Source of the DNA: Nelumbo lutea
Lineage: Eukaryota > Streptophyta > Magnoliopsida > Proteales > Nelumbonaceae
Direction: 5' to 3'
Length of the DNA: 64,000 nucleotides
Assembly: GCA_022828595.1 (NCBI GenBank)
Contig: JAKGHH010000001.1
Span: 70,614,401-70,678,400 of the forward strand
The notes under the pieces were generated by a model. That model saw only the letters and a program-made list of their open reading frames with translations, was not told the origin of the DNA and did no database searches. A program made the position numbers and the translations under genes. This document shows positions 55,520 to 64,000 of the stretch, one piece after another. Each line of letters opens with the position of its first letter. Positions within the stretch are counted from its first letter, which is position 1.

Positions 55520-56300
55520 TGATGAAGGAAGATTTGGCCCGACCTCGTAATTACGCAACACGTGGCAAAGGCAACAGCTTGGCACAATAGCGCACCCAAG
55601 GCGCGAGCGCCAAAGGGAGGAACCAGCGGTCCGAACTCCCCACCAACGGTCTGAACTCCCTACTAGGAGCCCGAACTTCCTACAAGGAGCCCGAACTCTC
55701 CCTTCGGCCCCAAGCCAAACACAAAGGGCAATAACCCAAACTGGCCTGCCCCATGGCAGTTCGGGACACACCTCTATCCGAACTCAAGACTTCACCTCGC
55801 TCACCACTCTAGCACTTCGCCTCCAGAACGCCAAACTGAACAACCATACCATGCCTGAACCGAGGAAGTTCGTATCTAGGGGCGGCGCACCTAACTGACT
55901 TGGGATCTGACGCTTGACAGTTGCACTTCAAAACGGCCACCTGCCACCGCCATCCCCAGTTACAAAGATGGCTCCAACAAGGAGCAGTGGCAGTTCTGTC
56001 CCAACAGAGGGGATGACACCCGAACTGGCAGAGAACAGAAGTAATCGTACCCGACCTGATAGAAGCCTTGGAGTGAGTGCGCGAAGTGGTTATAAAAGGA
56101 TCCCTACCCCCAAGAACAAGGTATGTGAACTTTCGCCATCTGGTTTTATCTTGCCTTTGAAAGAATACTAACTTGAGCTTCAGAGCAATCTCACCGAGTT
56201 CCCCCCGGAGTTCCCTCAACTTCTCCGTTTCAGGTTCCCTGTAGCTCCATTCAGAAGCAAGACCGTTGACAGTTAGGACCGGCCGGATTATGCACCATCA
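55520..56300 (+). repeat. 3' LTR of the Gypsy element
   Basis: The 781-bp LTR has TG...CA termini, starting TGATGAAGGAAGATTTGG and ending TGCACCATCA. Similar LTR edges (GATGGTAGATTTGG, TGCACCATCA) occur in the relic at 10.7-14.2 kb, so the two are distant relatives. Confidence 0.85.
56091..56098 (+). promoter_or_regulatory. TATA box of the Gypsy LTR
   Basis: TATAAAAG lies about 570 bp into the LTR, a sensible place for the U3 promoter; the remaining roughly 200 bp would be R-U5. Confidence 0.6.
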
Positions 56301-56866
56301 CCATCCATATCTTTTCTGTGTCATAGTTGAACTCATTAGTTTTTTTTTAGCCCATCCCCAAACCTGGTAAAGGCATGATTTGGCCCCAAGCCTAGTACCT
56401 TGCAATCAGCCAATTTGTACCTTGCAATTTTTTCGTTTTTTTTTTTATACAAGGCATCTTGGAGTTGAACCCATTAGTTAAAATTCTTTGTATCATTCCT
56501 TTTAACATCAAAATTCAACAGGAGAGGAAGATTTTTCTTCTTTTTTTCTAACCCATTTTGTTGCAATTGCTAATAAGGCCTTAAATGCAAAAATTTTGGG
56601 GGTATTCGGTACTGTGGTAAATGCTCAATTCATTCCATATTGGAACACACCATGTGAAAATGCTTTCTTTTAAGCCCGTGCAATGTTCATTTTGGAACAT
56701 ATCAAAATCTCATGTTCCAAAACATACCATTACTTGGGGCACTCAATAAACATAGACTTATTATATTTTGACCATTCATATTTTAAACTCCAATGATTTA
56801 GAATATATAGGCCACAGCACTTGATTTTCAAAACATACCATCTCAAATACAGCACAATGGGATCTA
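56301..56866. other. Spacer, no gene seen
   Basis: T-rich and AT-rich sequence right of the Gypsy LTR. No open frame of note. Confidence 0.5.
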
Positions 56867-56981
56867 ATAGCTTAGACCACACCACAATGGGCCCACCATC
56901 ATTCAACCTCTCTGTGTAGGTCCCATGTATAATTACTGACTCGTAGCATTATCATTTGTTTCACAGCCTGCTATACAGCTA
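56867..56981. mobile_element. Small MITE, TAGCTGTTCA family, copy 3 (decayed left end)
   Basis: The right end, complemented, reads TAGCTGTATAGCAGGCTGTG, then AAACAAATGATAA and ATACATGGGACC, matching the left arm of the copy at 40054-40208. The left end (AATAGCTTAGACCACACCA) is eroded. Confidence 0.6.
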
Positions 56982-58484
56982 AAGCATTCAGTTAAATTGA
57001 ATTAACATGGTTCACCCTTGCTCAAAAGGAATGGCTGTCCCTGCTTTGTTTGTGGTAGATGTTTGCTCATAGAAAAAATAATTGTATGACAATATGCAAA
57101 TGACAATTGCACGTGACATTGCATCTGTAAATTGAAAACATCTAGTCATGGATGACAATATGCAAATGACAATAACAAATAATTGTACATCAGATGAACC
57201 AGATAGCATCACTTCAATAAAAGCACCATCAATCTAATCGAATCACATTGAAAATCTTAATATGACCGTACTCATCTCAAGTAAAATTCAAATATAAATT
57301 ATTACCTTTTTATTTTAAAATAATCAATGTAGCTAAGAAATAATCTTCATATTGCAAATATTTTATATAATATTGAAGAGTTCTATTTTCTATCATGTGT
57401 ATGGTGGTAAGTGGTAACTGGTAAGGGGAGACTTCAGCTTCTCCTCATAGTCATAGGGCTGAGGTCATAAAAGTGGAAATATGTGAAGAGCTTTGGATCT
57501 ACTGTCTACAAAAACATTGGTCACATCAAATGCACAAGACATTACAGTTGTACATTGGAAATATTTTCCCATAAATGACAACAAATAGAATATACAATTG
57601 GACAATAGATATAAAGGATTAATATGGAACTTGGTGTATAGCACTGTTGCCTTTTCAAACCCTAAGGTGGTTCAAATTTAGATTTGATAACAGCTAAAGT
57701 GGCTAAGTTGAATGACTACTTGCTTTATATTTTAATAGACAACTCATTAAGTAGATGACATGTTTGATTAGTTACGTACTATACTCTAAATATTTTATCA
57801 TATGACTATTTTATCCATTAATTTTATGTTTGGATTGATGTATAAACTAGGGAAAGTTGGAAAGGTAGGAAAACCTATAAAGATTTGTAAATATTTTTTC
57901 ACCTTTTCTTTCATTTCCCTATTTTTTTTTCTTCAAACCAAACGCAGCCTAAAGGTCAATACAACAAATCATTCAGTTAAGCTACTTCATCTGTTGTCAA
58001 ATACTATAAGCTGAACTTTCGACTGGGATAATCTGCTAGCATTCCTTGTGGTTCATGGTTTGGTTGAATCAACAATTTACTCTAAAGCAAAATTTTGTGT
58101 TTTAAACTATTTTGTATGTATTTGCACTGCACATATTTGCATTTCTACTCTTTCCAAACTGAGCCTAAATGAATTTCTCATGACATAGAGGATGAGTGCA
58201 AATTGGGTAGGCCAGGTTGGGGTTATGGTCCCCAGGCCCAAATATAAGATTTGTGCCTGAGACCTGAATTGAACCGAGTCCGAGGTCAAATCGGTCTTGA
58301 ATGACCAAATATGTATGCATTTATGTATGTAATCATGCATACAAGTAAATATGTATGAAGACTCGGACTACCCAAGGGCTAGGCCTGGATTTAATCAAAA
58401 GAATAAAAAAAAAAAACAAAATCTTGGCCCAGGTCCAACCCAAAGACAAAAAAACTAACCCATATATAGAAGTAAGGATTAAGG
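56982..58484. other. Spacer with a stem-loop repeat copy (57487-57600) and a partial MITE (58079-58165)
   Basis: At 57487-57600, GCTTTGGATCTACTGTC leads to TACATTGGAAATATTTTCCC, the fourth member of the dispersed stem-loop family. At 58079-58165 the right half of a TTTGGAA-family Tourist-like MITE (copy C) ends CTTTCCAAACTGAGCC next to TAA. No coding domain was seen. Confidence 0.5.
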
Positions 58485-58741
58485 GTCTGTTTGGTTCACA
58501 TTCAGAATTGGAAACAAAATCTTTCAAAATTAGAGTTGGAATGGCCTTTTCCCATAATTTGTTTGGTTCAGAAAAAATGAAAATGATAATTGAAATCAAT
58601 AGGAATGAGATTTCATTCTCAAGGGAGGAGACAAAAATAGCCATTTCTTCAAATGGAGGAACATCATTCCATCAAGAATGGAAATGGAATTCGGATTTCA
58701 ATTCTATTACAGACCCTTATTCCTGCAAACCAAACGGGGCC
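58485..58741. mobile_element. Tourist-like (PIF/Harbinger) MITE with TAA target duplication
   Basis: The 257-bp element has ends GGGTCTGTTTGGTTCAC and, complemented, GGCCCCGTTTGGTTTGC, flanked by TAA at 58482-58484 and 58742-58744. This GGGxCxGTTTGGTT end is the classic Tourist pattern. Confidence 0.85.
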
Positions 58742-58744
58742 TAA

Positions 58745-60395
58745 GAAGTGTTGAATGGTGATTTCTTTTAGTTATGGGATAAATCGCAGGCTTCGGATAT
58801 TTGAGTGGGTTCCATGGAGGATTATGGGGCATTATATTTGAGGGAGAGAGAGAAGGCCATACAAGATGAGGAGTTAAAGCAGATACGATAGAAGGAAAAG
58901 ACAACACTCAACAGGTTATAGTTTAGATGTGACTGTTCAGCTAGCTTCAGCATTCGTGCATTTTGATAGGCGGGGAAAGGGATAAACACCATGGAAACAT
59001 AGATGGTGCTGAGGTGTTGGTGTTTTTCCTTTATGTCGTACCCGACGGAACATGGGATGCTGGTAATTAGAGATATGGCTTTTTATTTATTTATTTATTT
59101 AAGTGCAAAGTACAAAATCATTCAAATTCTGTACACACCAACGAAGTACACATTTTAATCAATGAGTGGTGGCTCGGTTAGCATGTAAATTAGGTACTCT
59201 CAGGATGCGATTTACAGGCTTATTATTAACTTTCACTACCTTTGAAAGTGAGGAACTGAGACAAAAGGAAGTTATGTTAATAAGCTTCTGCAATCGGCAA
59301 TAAAAGAACTAATTATGGTTATGTCCACGAGCAATATTAGGGTTCTTGTTGTGAGTTTCAAAAATAAATGAAAACAATTGGATTTGATGGTTTCTAAAAT
59401 AAAATAATGCAAAATATGTTCTTAAGTGTATACTCGTTTTATTTTTAAAATTGAAACTAAAAACATGTTTTTTGAATTTATGGTAACAAAACTTAATTGT
59501 ACATTGTTTAAAGCAAAAAGATAGTTCTATAAATCATCTCTAATATCTGTACTATGAAATTTGTTTTTGATTTCAGGAACACAAATTATTTTTGAAAATA
59601 AAACAACTTGCTTTTGCCTTTCAAAACAAAAATACAGTTCAAGAACTTGTATTTATTTATTTATTTATTTAAAGCAAAGTTGTTCAAATTACATAGTTGA
59701 TGTCTAGATGGGTAGGGATATCAACCGGTTGGGTTTGGTATGTGTTTGTCTCAACTAATCTGAGTTCCCATCTAAACTCACCTTCTTTGGTGAAAGAAAA
59801 AACAAAATAAACATGAATAGAAATCATAAATTTTAATGTTAGGGAATTAGAAGTCAGAAAATTACAAGAATATCCATATATGTAGGGTATCATAACCCTA
59901 GGGCTGTCACCCAAACCTGAATCCAATCCGAACCCAACCTTACATTTGAATAATCCTGACCTTAACATGATCCGATAGTGTCAGGTGAACTGGCCCGTTG
60001 ACATCCCTATAGATGGGCATGACATAGTAATTTGGTTAATGGAACAGAATCGGGTTAAGCTGGGTTTACAAAACCCGACCCATTGACATCTGGGTAGATG
60101 GGTATGACTTATGCACTTGGCTATTTGGGAAGGATTCAGTTTTTGGAGGATGTGTTGTGTGAAATCTAGGTGGTGTGATGTTTCCCTTGGAATAATATAA
60201 ATTAAATGTGAAATAAAGAGGTCCTTTTGGTACTCAAACAAAAAGGTTATTGGAGTGTTGTTGACTTGTGAATCTTGTATTCTGGGGAAACCATTTGGAG
60301 CCTACATTGTTTAAGAACCTCAAAGATCTTAAGATGGATGCACTATTTGACTCACTGGATATCATCTCAAACTGAAGTTCCATTCCTGCGTTGTA
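58745..60395. other. Spacer, no gene seen
   Basis: AT-rich with short (TTTA)n runs near 59080-59100 and 59650-59670. Open frames are short and unrecognised. Confidence 0.5.
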
Positions 60396-60513
60396 TCTCA
60401 ATTTGGAAAGAGTATAAATACAAATATGTACAGTACAAATGCATACAAAATAATATAAAATACAAGGTTTTGTACTCTACATATTTGTATTTCTACTCCT
60501 TCCAAACTGAGCA
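60396..60513. mobile_element. Tourist-like MITE, TTTGGAA family, copy D
   Basis: About 118 bp, from CTCAATTTGGAAAGAGTATA to CTCCTTCCAAACTGAGCA, followed by TTA. The arms pair through ACAAATATGTA and the whole forms a hairpin. Confidence 0.7.
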
Positions 60514-60876
60514 TTAGCAGTAGTGAAATACATCCTTAAAAAACTCTTTAGCCTTGAATAACTGTTCCCTTTCAAAATGGAATAGACTAATTATGAGCTC
60601 ATCAAATCAAGCATTTTAATTGGAAGTAGATCAGGTAAAGGCTCTGCCTCTCTGGCTAGTTGTAATGGAGACATGGGACTGAGTCCTGCCTTCACTAGGA
60701 TTGGGAGCGCTGGGGGAAGGCTGTCCCAATTGTGTAGTCCATTGGCCATGGAAAACAATGGTGCTTTGGGGACATCACTTTGAATGACTAAGCACACTTT
60801 CCAAGATTTTATAACTGTCATTGATGGTAAAAGTTAAACAATATATTCTCTGAAACTAAAACTAAATAAATTCCAC
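60514..60876. other. Spacer, no gene seen
   Basis: Contains a short minus-strand open frame without recognisable domain. Confidence 0.45.
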
Positions 60877-60879
60877 TAA

Positions 60880-61275
60880 GGCCCCGTTCACTTTTCGGGA
60901 AGTTACTTACTCGTGTAAATGAAGTTATTTGGGTGAATTTTTTCTGGGAAACACTTACCCAGGTAAATGCATTTACTCATGTTCTTTTATTCCTCATGTA
61001 AATAAGGTAATGTCCTTTTTCACCATAAAAATCTATTATTAAAAGGGGCATTTTTGTCCCATTCAAGTGCTAGCAACTTTCCCCCTAAGTGGGAAAGTTA
61101 TTTACCTACCTAGGATACGGGTACCACTTACCCGTGTAAGTAGTACCTAGAAAAATAAACTTTCCCTGTTCCCCACATAAATCTGAAAAAAGAACATAGG
61201 ATTCTTGGTCAATGGAAACCAAAATCCCATTGACCAACTTTCCCCCCTCTCAAAATCCGAAAAAAGAACGCCCCC
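60880..61275. mobile_element. PIF/Harbinger-like MITE, 396 bp, TAA target duplication
   Basis: The left end is GGCCCCGTTCACTTTTCGG; the right end, complemented, is GGGGGCGTTCTTTTTTCGG. TAA flanks both sides (60877-60879, 61276-61278). The interior is rich in GGTAA(G/A)TG-like motifs and has no ORF. Confidence 0.82.
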
Positions 61276-61278
61276 TAA

Positions 61279-62235
61279 ATATGAGTGTGACACCTTTTGT
61301 TAGGTAAAGATAGATTTTGGCAGGGTGTAACTTGGGTGGACCCCAATATGCACCTGGGCCAACCCAACCTGATTTTTTTTTTCTCTTGGGTAGACTAAAG
61401 CTTAGAGTCAGATCCCTTGAATGTGCATATTGCCAATATACATCTTCATACAGAAAAAAAAAAACAAAAAAAAAAAAAATTGATAGAGTTTCCCATATAG
61501 GCTGATACCCATTGATTGCCTCTCCTACTCATTTATCTCTTCCTTCAAAAAGAGTGTTGACACTTGACAGGAGAGGGAAGAGGCTGCTTGCTGCAAGAAT
61601 ACAATGATACAGTAACTTTGTTGTTGTAATGTTGCAGACGACCTTACCAAATGGAAACCTTCTACTAACAACTAACCTCTGGATCCTCTCTCTAAAGCTT
61701 CAAAAAACCCATACCTCCCCCTCTCTATACACAACTGGGTCGGGGGGGGGGGATCCAATCTCAACAAACTCTACCAGGTGAGTCTCATTCATTATGTAAA
61801 CCGTGCAAACAGTCACTCATTCACTTGTTTCCAGGGATATCAAAGGTGACCCATGGATATATCCCTATGGAGAAGTTGTCTTGGATGTCCAGATTAATCT
61901 CTGTGGATACGCCCCATCGTAATTTGGCCTCTTTATAATATACTTCAGTAGATCCAATTAAAAAAAAAATGAAGGTTGTATATAGCCCTCAATGCTCTTA
62001 CAGAGAGCTCGTTAGAAGCTGGAAATCCTGTGCTCAGAAGTGACTTGCCCACCGGGAAGGATCTTCAATGGAGGATTCAAAGTACTGTGTTGAAACATAG
62101 GGGTTAGGGGATGCTCAAGTAAATTTGCTAGAAACGAAACAAATGGTGAAGGTCGTTGTAATGGTGATAGAGATTGGTTTTGAATCACTTTGCATTAAGG
62201 GGTTTGGTTATCTTTTATTTCCCTATTGTTGCTGT
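61279..62235. other. Spacer with poly-A and poly-G runs, no gene seen
   Basis: A-runs near 61452-61480 and a G-run at about 61742-61751. No convincing coding sequence. Confidence 0.45.
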
Positions 62236-62670
62236 CCGTAGGATAGAGGTCAGGAAGTTTGATGATGGGGTTTGGAGGTTTGGTTAGGTGAAGCTTACTC
62301 CAAATTTCCAATTGATAGTGACCTCTGCATATATTTTGAATGGATCCATTGGCCTCAACCATCAATTTTACTCTCCAATTATGAGCTTGAGTATGCCAAA
62401 AAGCTTGATCCAGCTAAGGATCCTGTCTTCTTCAATCAAGCAATGGCTTTAGGTCTGTGTCTTGTTAAGATTGACCAAATGGACAATAGAGAACTCCTGA
62501 GCATGGATAGGAATTGAATGAGCTTGAGGTTGTAAGCATTAAGATGATGAAGTTGATAGCAGCAGAGAAGGGAATTTTTCATCTCGTTGTAAAGCAGAAC
62601 AGGAAGAGGATTTCCAGTATGATACAAACTGTGACCAAGCAGGGAAGAATTCCATGCTCAAAATAGCATA
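62236..62670 (+). pseudogene. Unidentified broken coding remnant
   Basis: Three consecutive frames give protein-like sequence. About 62236-62285 reads VAVRRIEVRKFDDGVWRFG; the long open part 62272-62517 has LGEAYSKFPIDSDLCIYFEW, IHWPQPSILLSNYELEYAKK and DPAKDPVFFNQAMALGLCLV. After a frame change near 62515 it reads NELEVVSIKMMKLIAAEKGI and FHLVVKQNRKRISSMIQTV, ending in TAG. The composition is that of a real protein, broken by two frame changes. I do not recognise the family. It could also be two exons of a live gene with an unseen short intron, though no clean splice signals are evident. Confidence 0.4.
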
Positions 62671-62897
62671 TGATTTTAAAGCTAAAACCCCATTCCATTT
62701 TGTGTTTCAAATCTAGGAAATGGGATTGGTCGAACTCTACTCTCCAAAAGTCCAGACTGGATGGAAGAGTTGAGGAAGACAGCATGGGAAATAGGAGTGG
62801 GAGCTAACAAGAGTTGGGTAATTTGCAAGTTTGTGTCTCATAAACTCAAGCATAATGGATCATATATATAAAAAACAAAGGAATATACGAATATAAG

Positions 62898-64000
62898 TTA
62901 AAAAAGATCTGGATCCCATATGAACTGTTCAGTGCTCATTTGTCTCAAAGATCTAACCATATGCTCATCAGTTGCACGAATTCGAATAAGTCTGTTTTGT
63001 ATATTCTGAAAGGATGGATTATTCAATGCTTCAGATACGGTATGGTGTTGTAATGGGTCTTCCGAGAAATTCATCAAAGCTTCAGCTGCATTATCCTTAA
63101 GTTCCTCGGATTCACCATGCAACAAACTAATGAGAAGTGAAATGACACCTGCATCAGCCAGAGCTGCTCGATCTCCCTCATTATAACTCAATTGGGCAAT
63201 AGCCCCAGAAACCCTCTCCTTTAAATCAGTATTTCCATCTCGCAAAAGTTCAACTAGAACAGGAATTATGCCAGAGTATCTAAATACAGATACAGAATAC
63301 TTGTAACTCGACAGGTCCCACAGTACATCTGCAGCTGCAGCCTTGGCTTCATCATCATCTCCACTAAGAATCCTCACCAAGTGTTGGGCTATTGATACTG
63401 CATTTTATTCTACAACAGCTAAGATACAAAATACGTCCTCTGCAATTTCTTTCCCAAGGGGTTCAGTTCCTTGGAGAAGATCTACATATAAGGGAATTGC
63501 CCCAGCTTGAGCAACCAATCTAATATAATCAACATGGGATGCGATTATACCAAGTGCATTACCAGCTACCAACTTGATAGAGATATCTCCAACCCGCAGC
63601 AATTCGATTAGCAAAGGTATCACACCAAAACCAACAAGCATGGGTCGAACTCTTCTTGTGATCCCTAGTAATCCAATTGCCTGAGCAGCTCTGGCTCTAG
63701 AAACCATGCTGCCACTCCCAGCAGATTCAACAAGCAAAGGAAGGCCACCTACATTGATAATAACCCTCTTCACCTCTCTCAGCAATCCCAATGCACTCAC
63801 AATCTTCAACAAGTAACGCCTTGTACTATCTCTGAATGATGCCGACATATTGAGAAGGATTTCCAATCCACCAGTTCTAGCTACAGTTATGCGATTATTA
63901 ACACCACCGAACGTGACGAGACTCCAAAGACATTTTATCAAGATTCTCCGGAAGATGGCTTCAGACCGTGGCAATAACCCTAGAAGGCAGGGGATGGCAC
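62898..64000 (-). CDS. ARM-repeat protein, C-terminal part, interrupted by one in-frame TAA; start lies beyond the window
   Basis: Armadillo repeats form a right-handed superhelix that binds other proteins; plant members of this soluble VAC8-like kind are mostly uncharacterised. The minus-strand frame is open from the window edge (CLLGLLPRSEAIFRRILI) through successive repeats: GGLEILLNM, VGGLPLLVESAGSG, GVIPLLIELLRVGDISIKLV, AGNALGIIASHVDY and AGAIPLYVDLLQGTEP. It meets TAA at 63405-63407 after CILAVVE, then continues in the same frame NAVSIAQHLVRILSGDDDEA, SGIIPVLVELLRDGNTDLK, AGVISLLISLLHGE, and ends MSTEQFIWDPDLF, TGA at 62898. One stop is the only lesion visible in about 367 codons, so the gene is newly broken, carries a sequencing error, or ends early. 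No introns in the visible part. Confidence 0.85.

Larger units (their letters stand above)
47740..56300 (+). mobile_element. Tat-lineage Ty3/Gypsy retrotransposon, 5'-truncated, with antisense ORF and 3' LTR
   Basis: The order is gag (partial), protease, RT, RNase H, second archaeal-type RNase H, integrase, then about 2.9 kb with an antisense ORF, a polypurine tract and the LTR. The two RNase H domains and the antisense gypsy-type ORF before the 3' LTR mark the Tat lineage. The 5' LTR, primer site and first part of gag are absent; the left break is near 47740, shortly after the Mutator-like element. Without a second LTR no age can be estimated. Confidence 0.9.

Noticed and set aside
1..64000. 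tRNA, rRNA or organelle DNA insertions
   Set aside because: No cloverleaf, ribosomal or organelle gene sequence was recognised by eye; a tRNAscan-type search would be needed to exclude small RNA genes.

Overview
The window is nuclear DNA of a flowering plant. The evidence is a PLS-class pentatricopeptide gene, a chloroplast antenna gene (LHCB2) with a plant GT-AG intron, a small plant SAM-domain gene with a 5.6 kb first intron, a plant ARM-repeat gene, and plant LTR retrotransposon lineages (two Copia elements and a Tat-type Gypsy with two RNase H domains). The order or family cannot be fixed by reading alone. Coding regions are sparse: about 3% is clearly functional protein-coding sequence. 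The rest is introns, transposable elements, captured or broken gene pieces and AT-rich spacer.

Layout. 0.2-2.2 kb: PPR-DYW gene (+) whose DYW domain is cut by one in-frame TGA. 4.7-5.7 kb: intact two-exon LHCB2 (-) with a recognisable promoter. 5.9-16.1 kb: a 322-bp foldback element, a broken Ca2+-ATPase fragment, a decayed Copia relic split by a hAT-type element with a perfect 8-bp target duplication, a mostly non-coding LTR relic, and two minisatellites (37-bp and 14-bp units). 16.4-17.8 kb: a Mutator-like element carrying a broken CNL resistance-gene coiled-coil fragment and a LysM fragment. 19.5-24.7 kb and 25.5-30.1 kb: two near-complete but disabled Copia elements with paired LTRs, both on the minus strand. 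30.2-32.5 kb: hAT-type elements in and beside a broken EDGP/7S-globulin-like gene. 34.7-41.1 kb: the SAM-domain gene (-) in three exons. 43.5-44.2 kb: small Tourist-like MITEs. 45.1-47.6 kb: a second Mutator-like element with a glycine-rich fragment, a bHLH C-terminal fragment and a B-lectin fragment. 47.7-56.3 kb: a 5'-truncated Tat-type Gypsy element with an antisense ORF and a 3' LTR. 56.3-62.9 kb: spacer with MITEs and an unidentified broken coding remnant. 62.9-64.0 kb: the C-terminal part of an ARM-repeat gene (-), interrupted by one TAA and running off the window.

The host genes show no shared pathway; they are ordinary neighbours separated by repeats. The most interesting material is the two Mutator-like elements that each carry fragments of unrelated host genes (Pack-MULE organisation), and the one-stop lesions in otherwise well-preserved PPR and ARM genes. 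No new defence, toxin or enzymatic system was seen. All identifications are by eye from motifs, with no database search.
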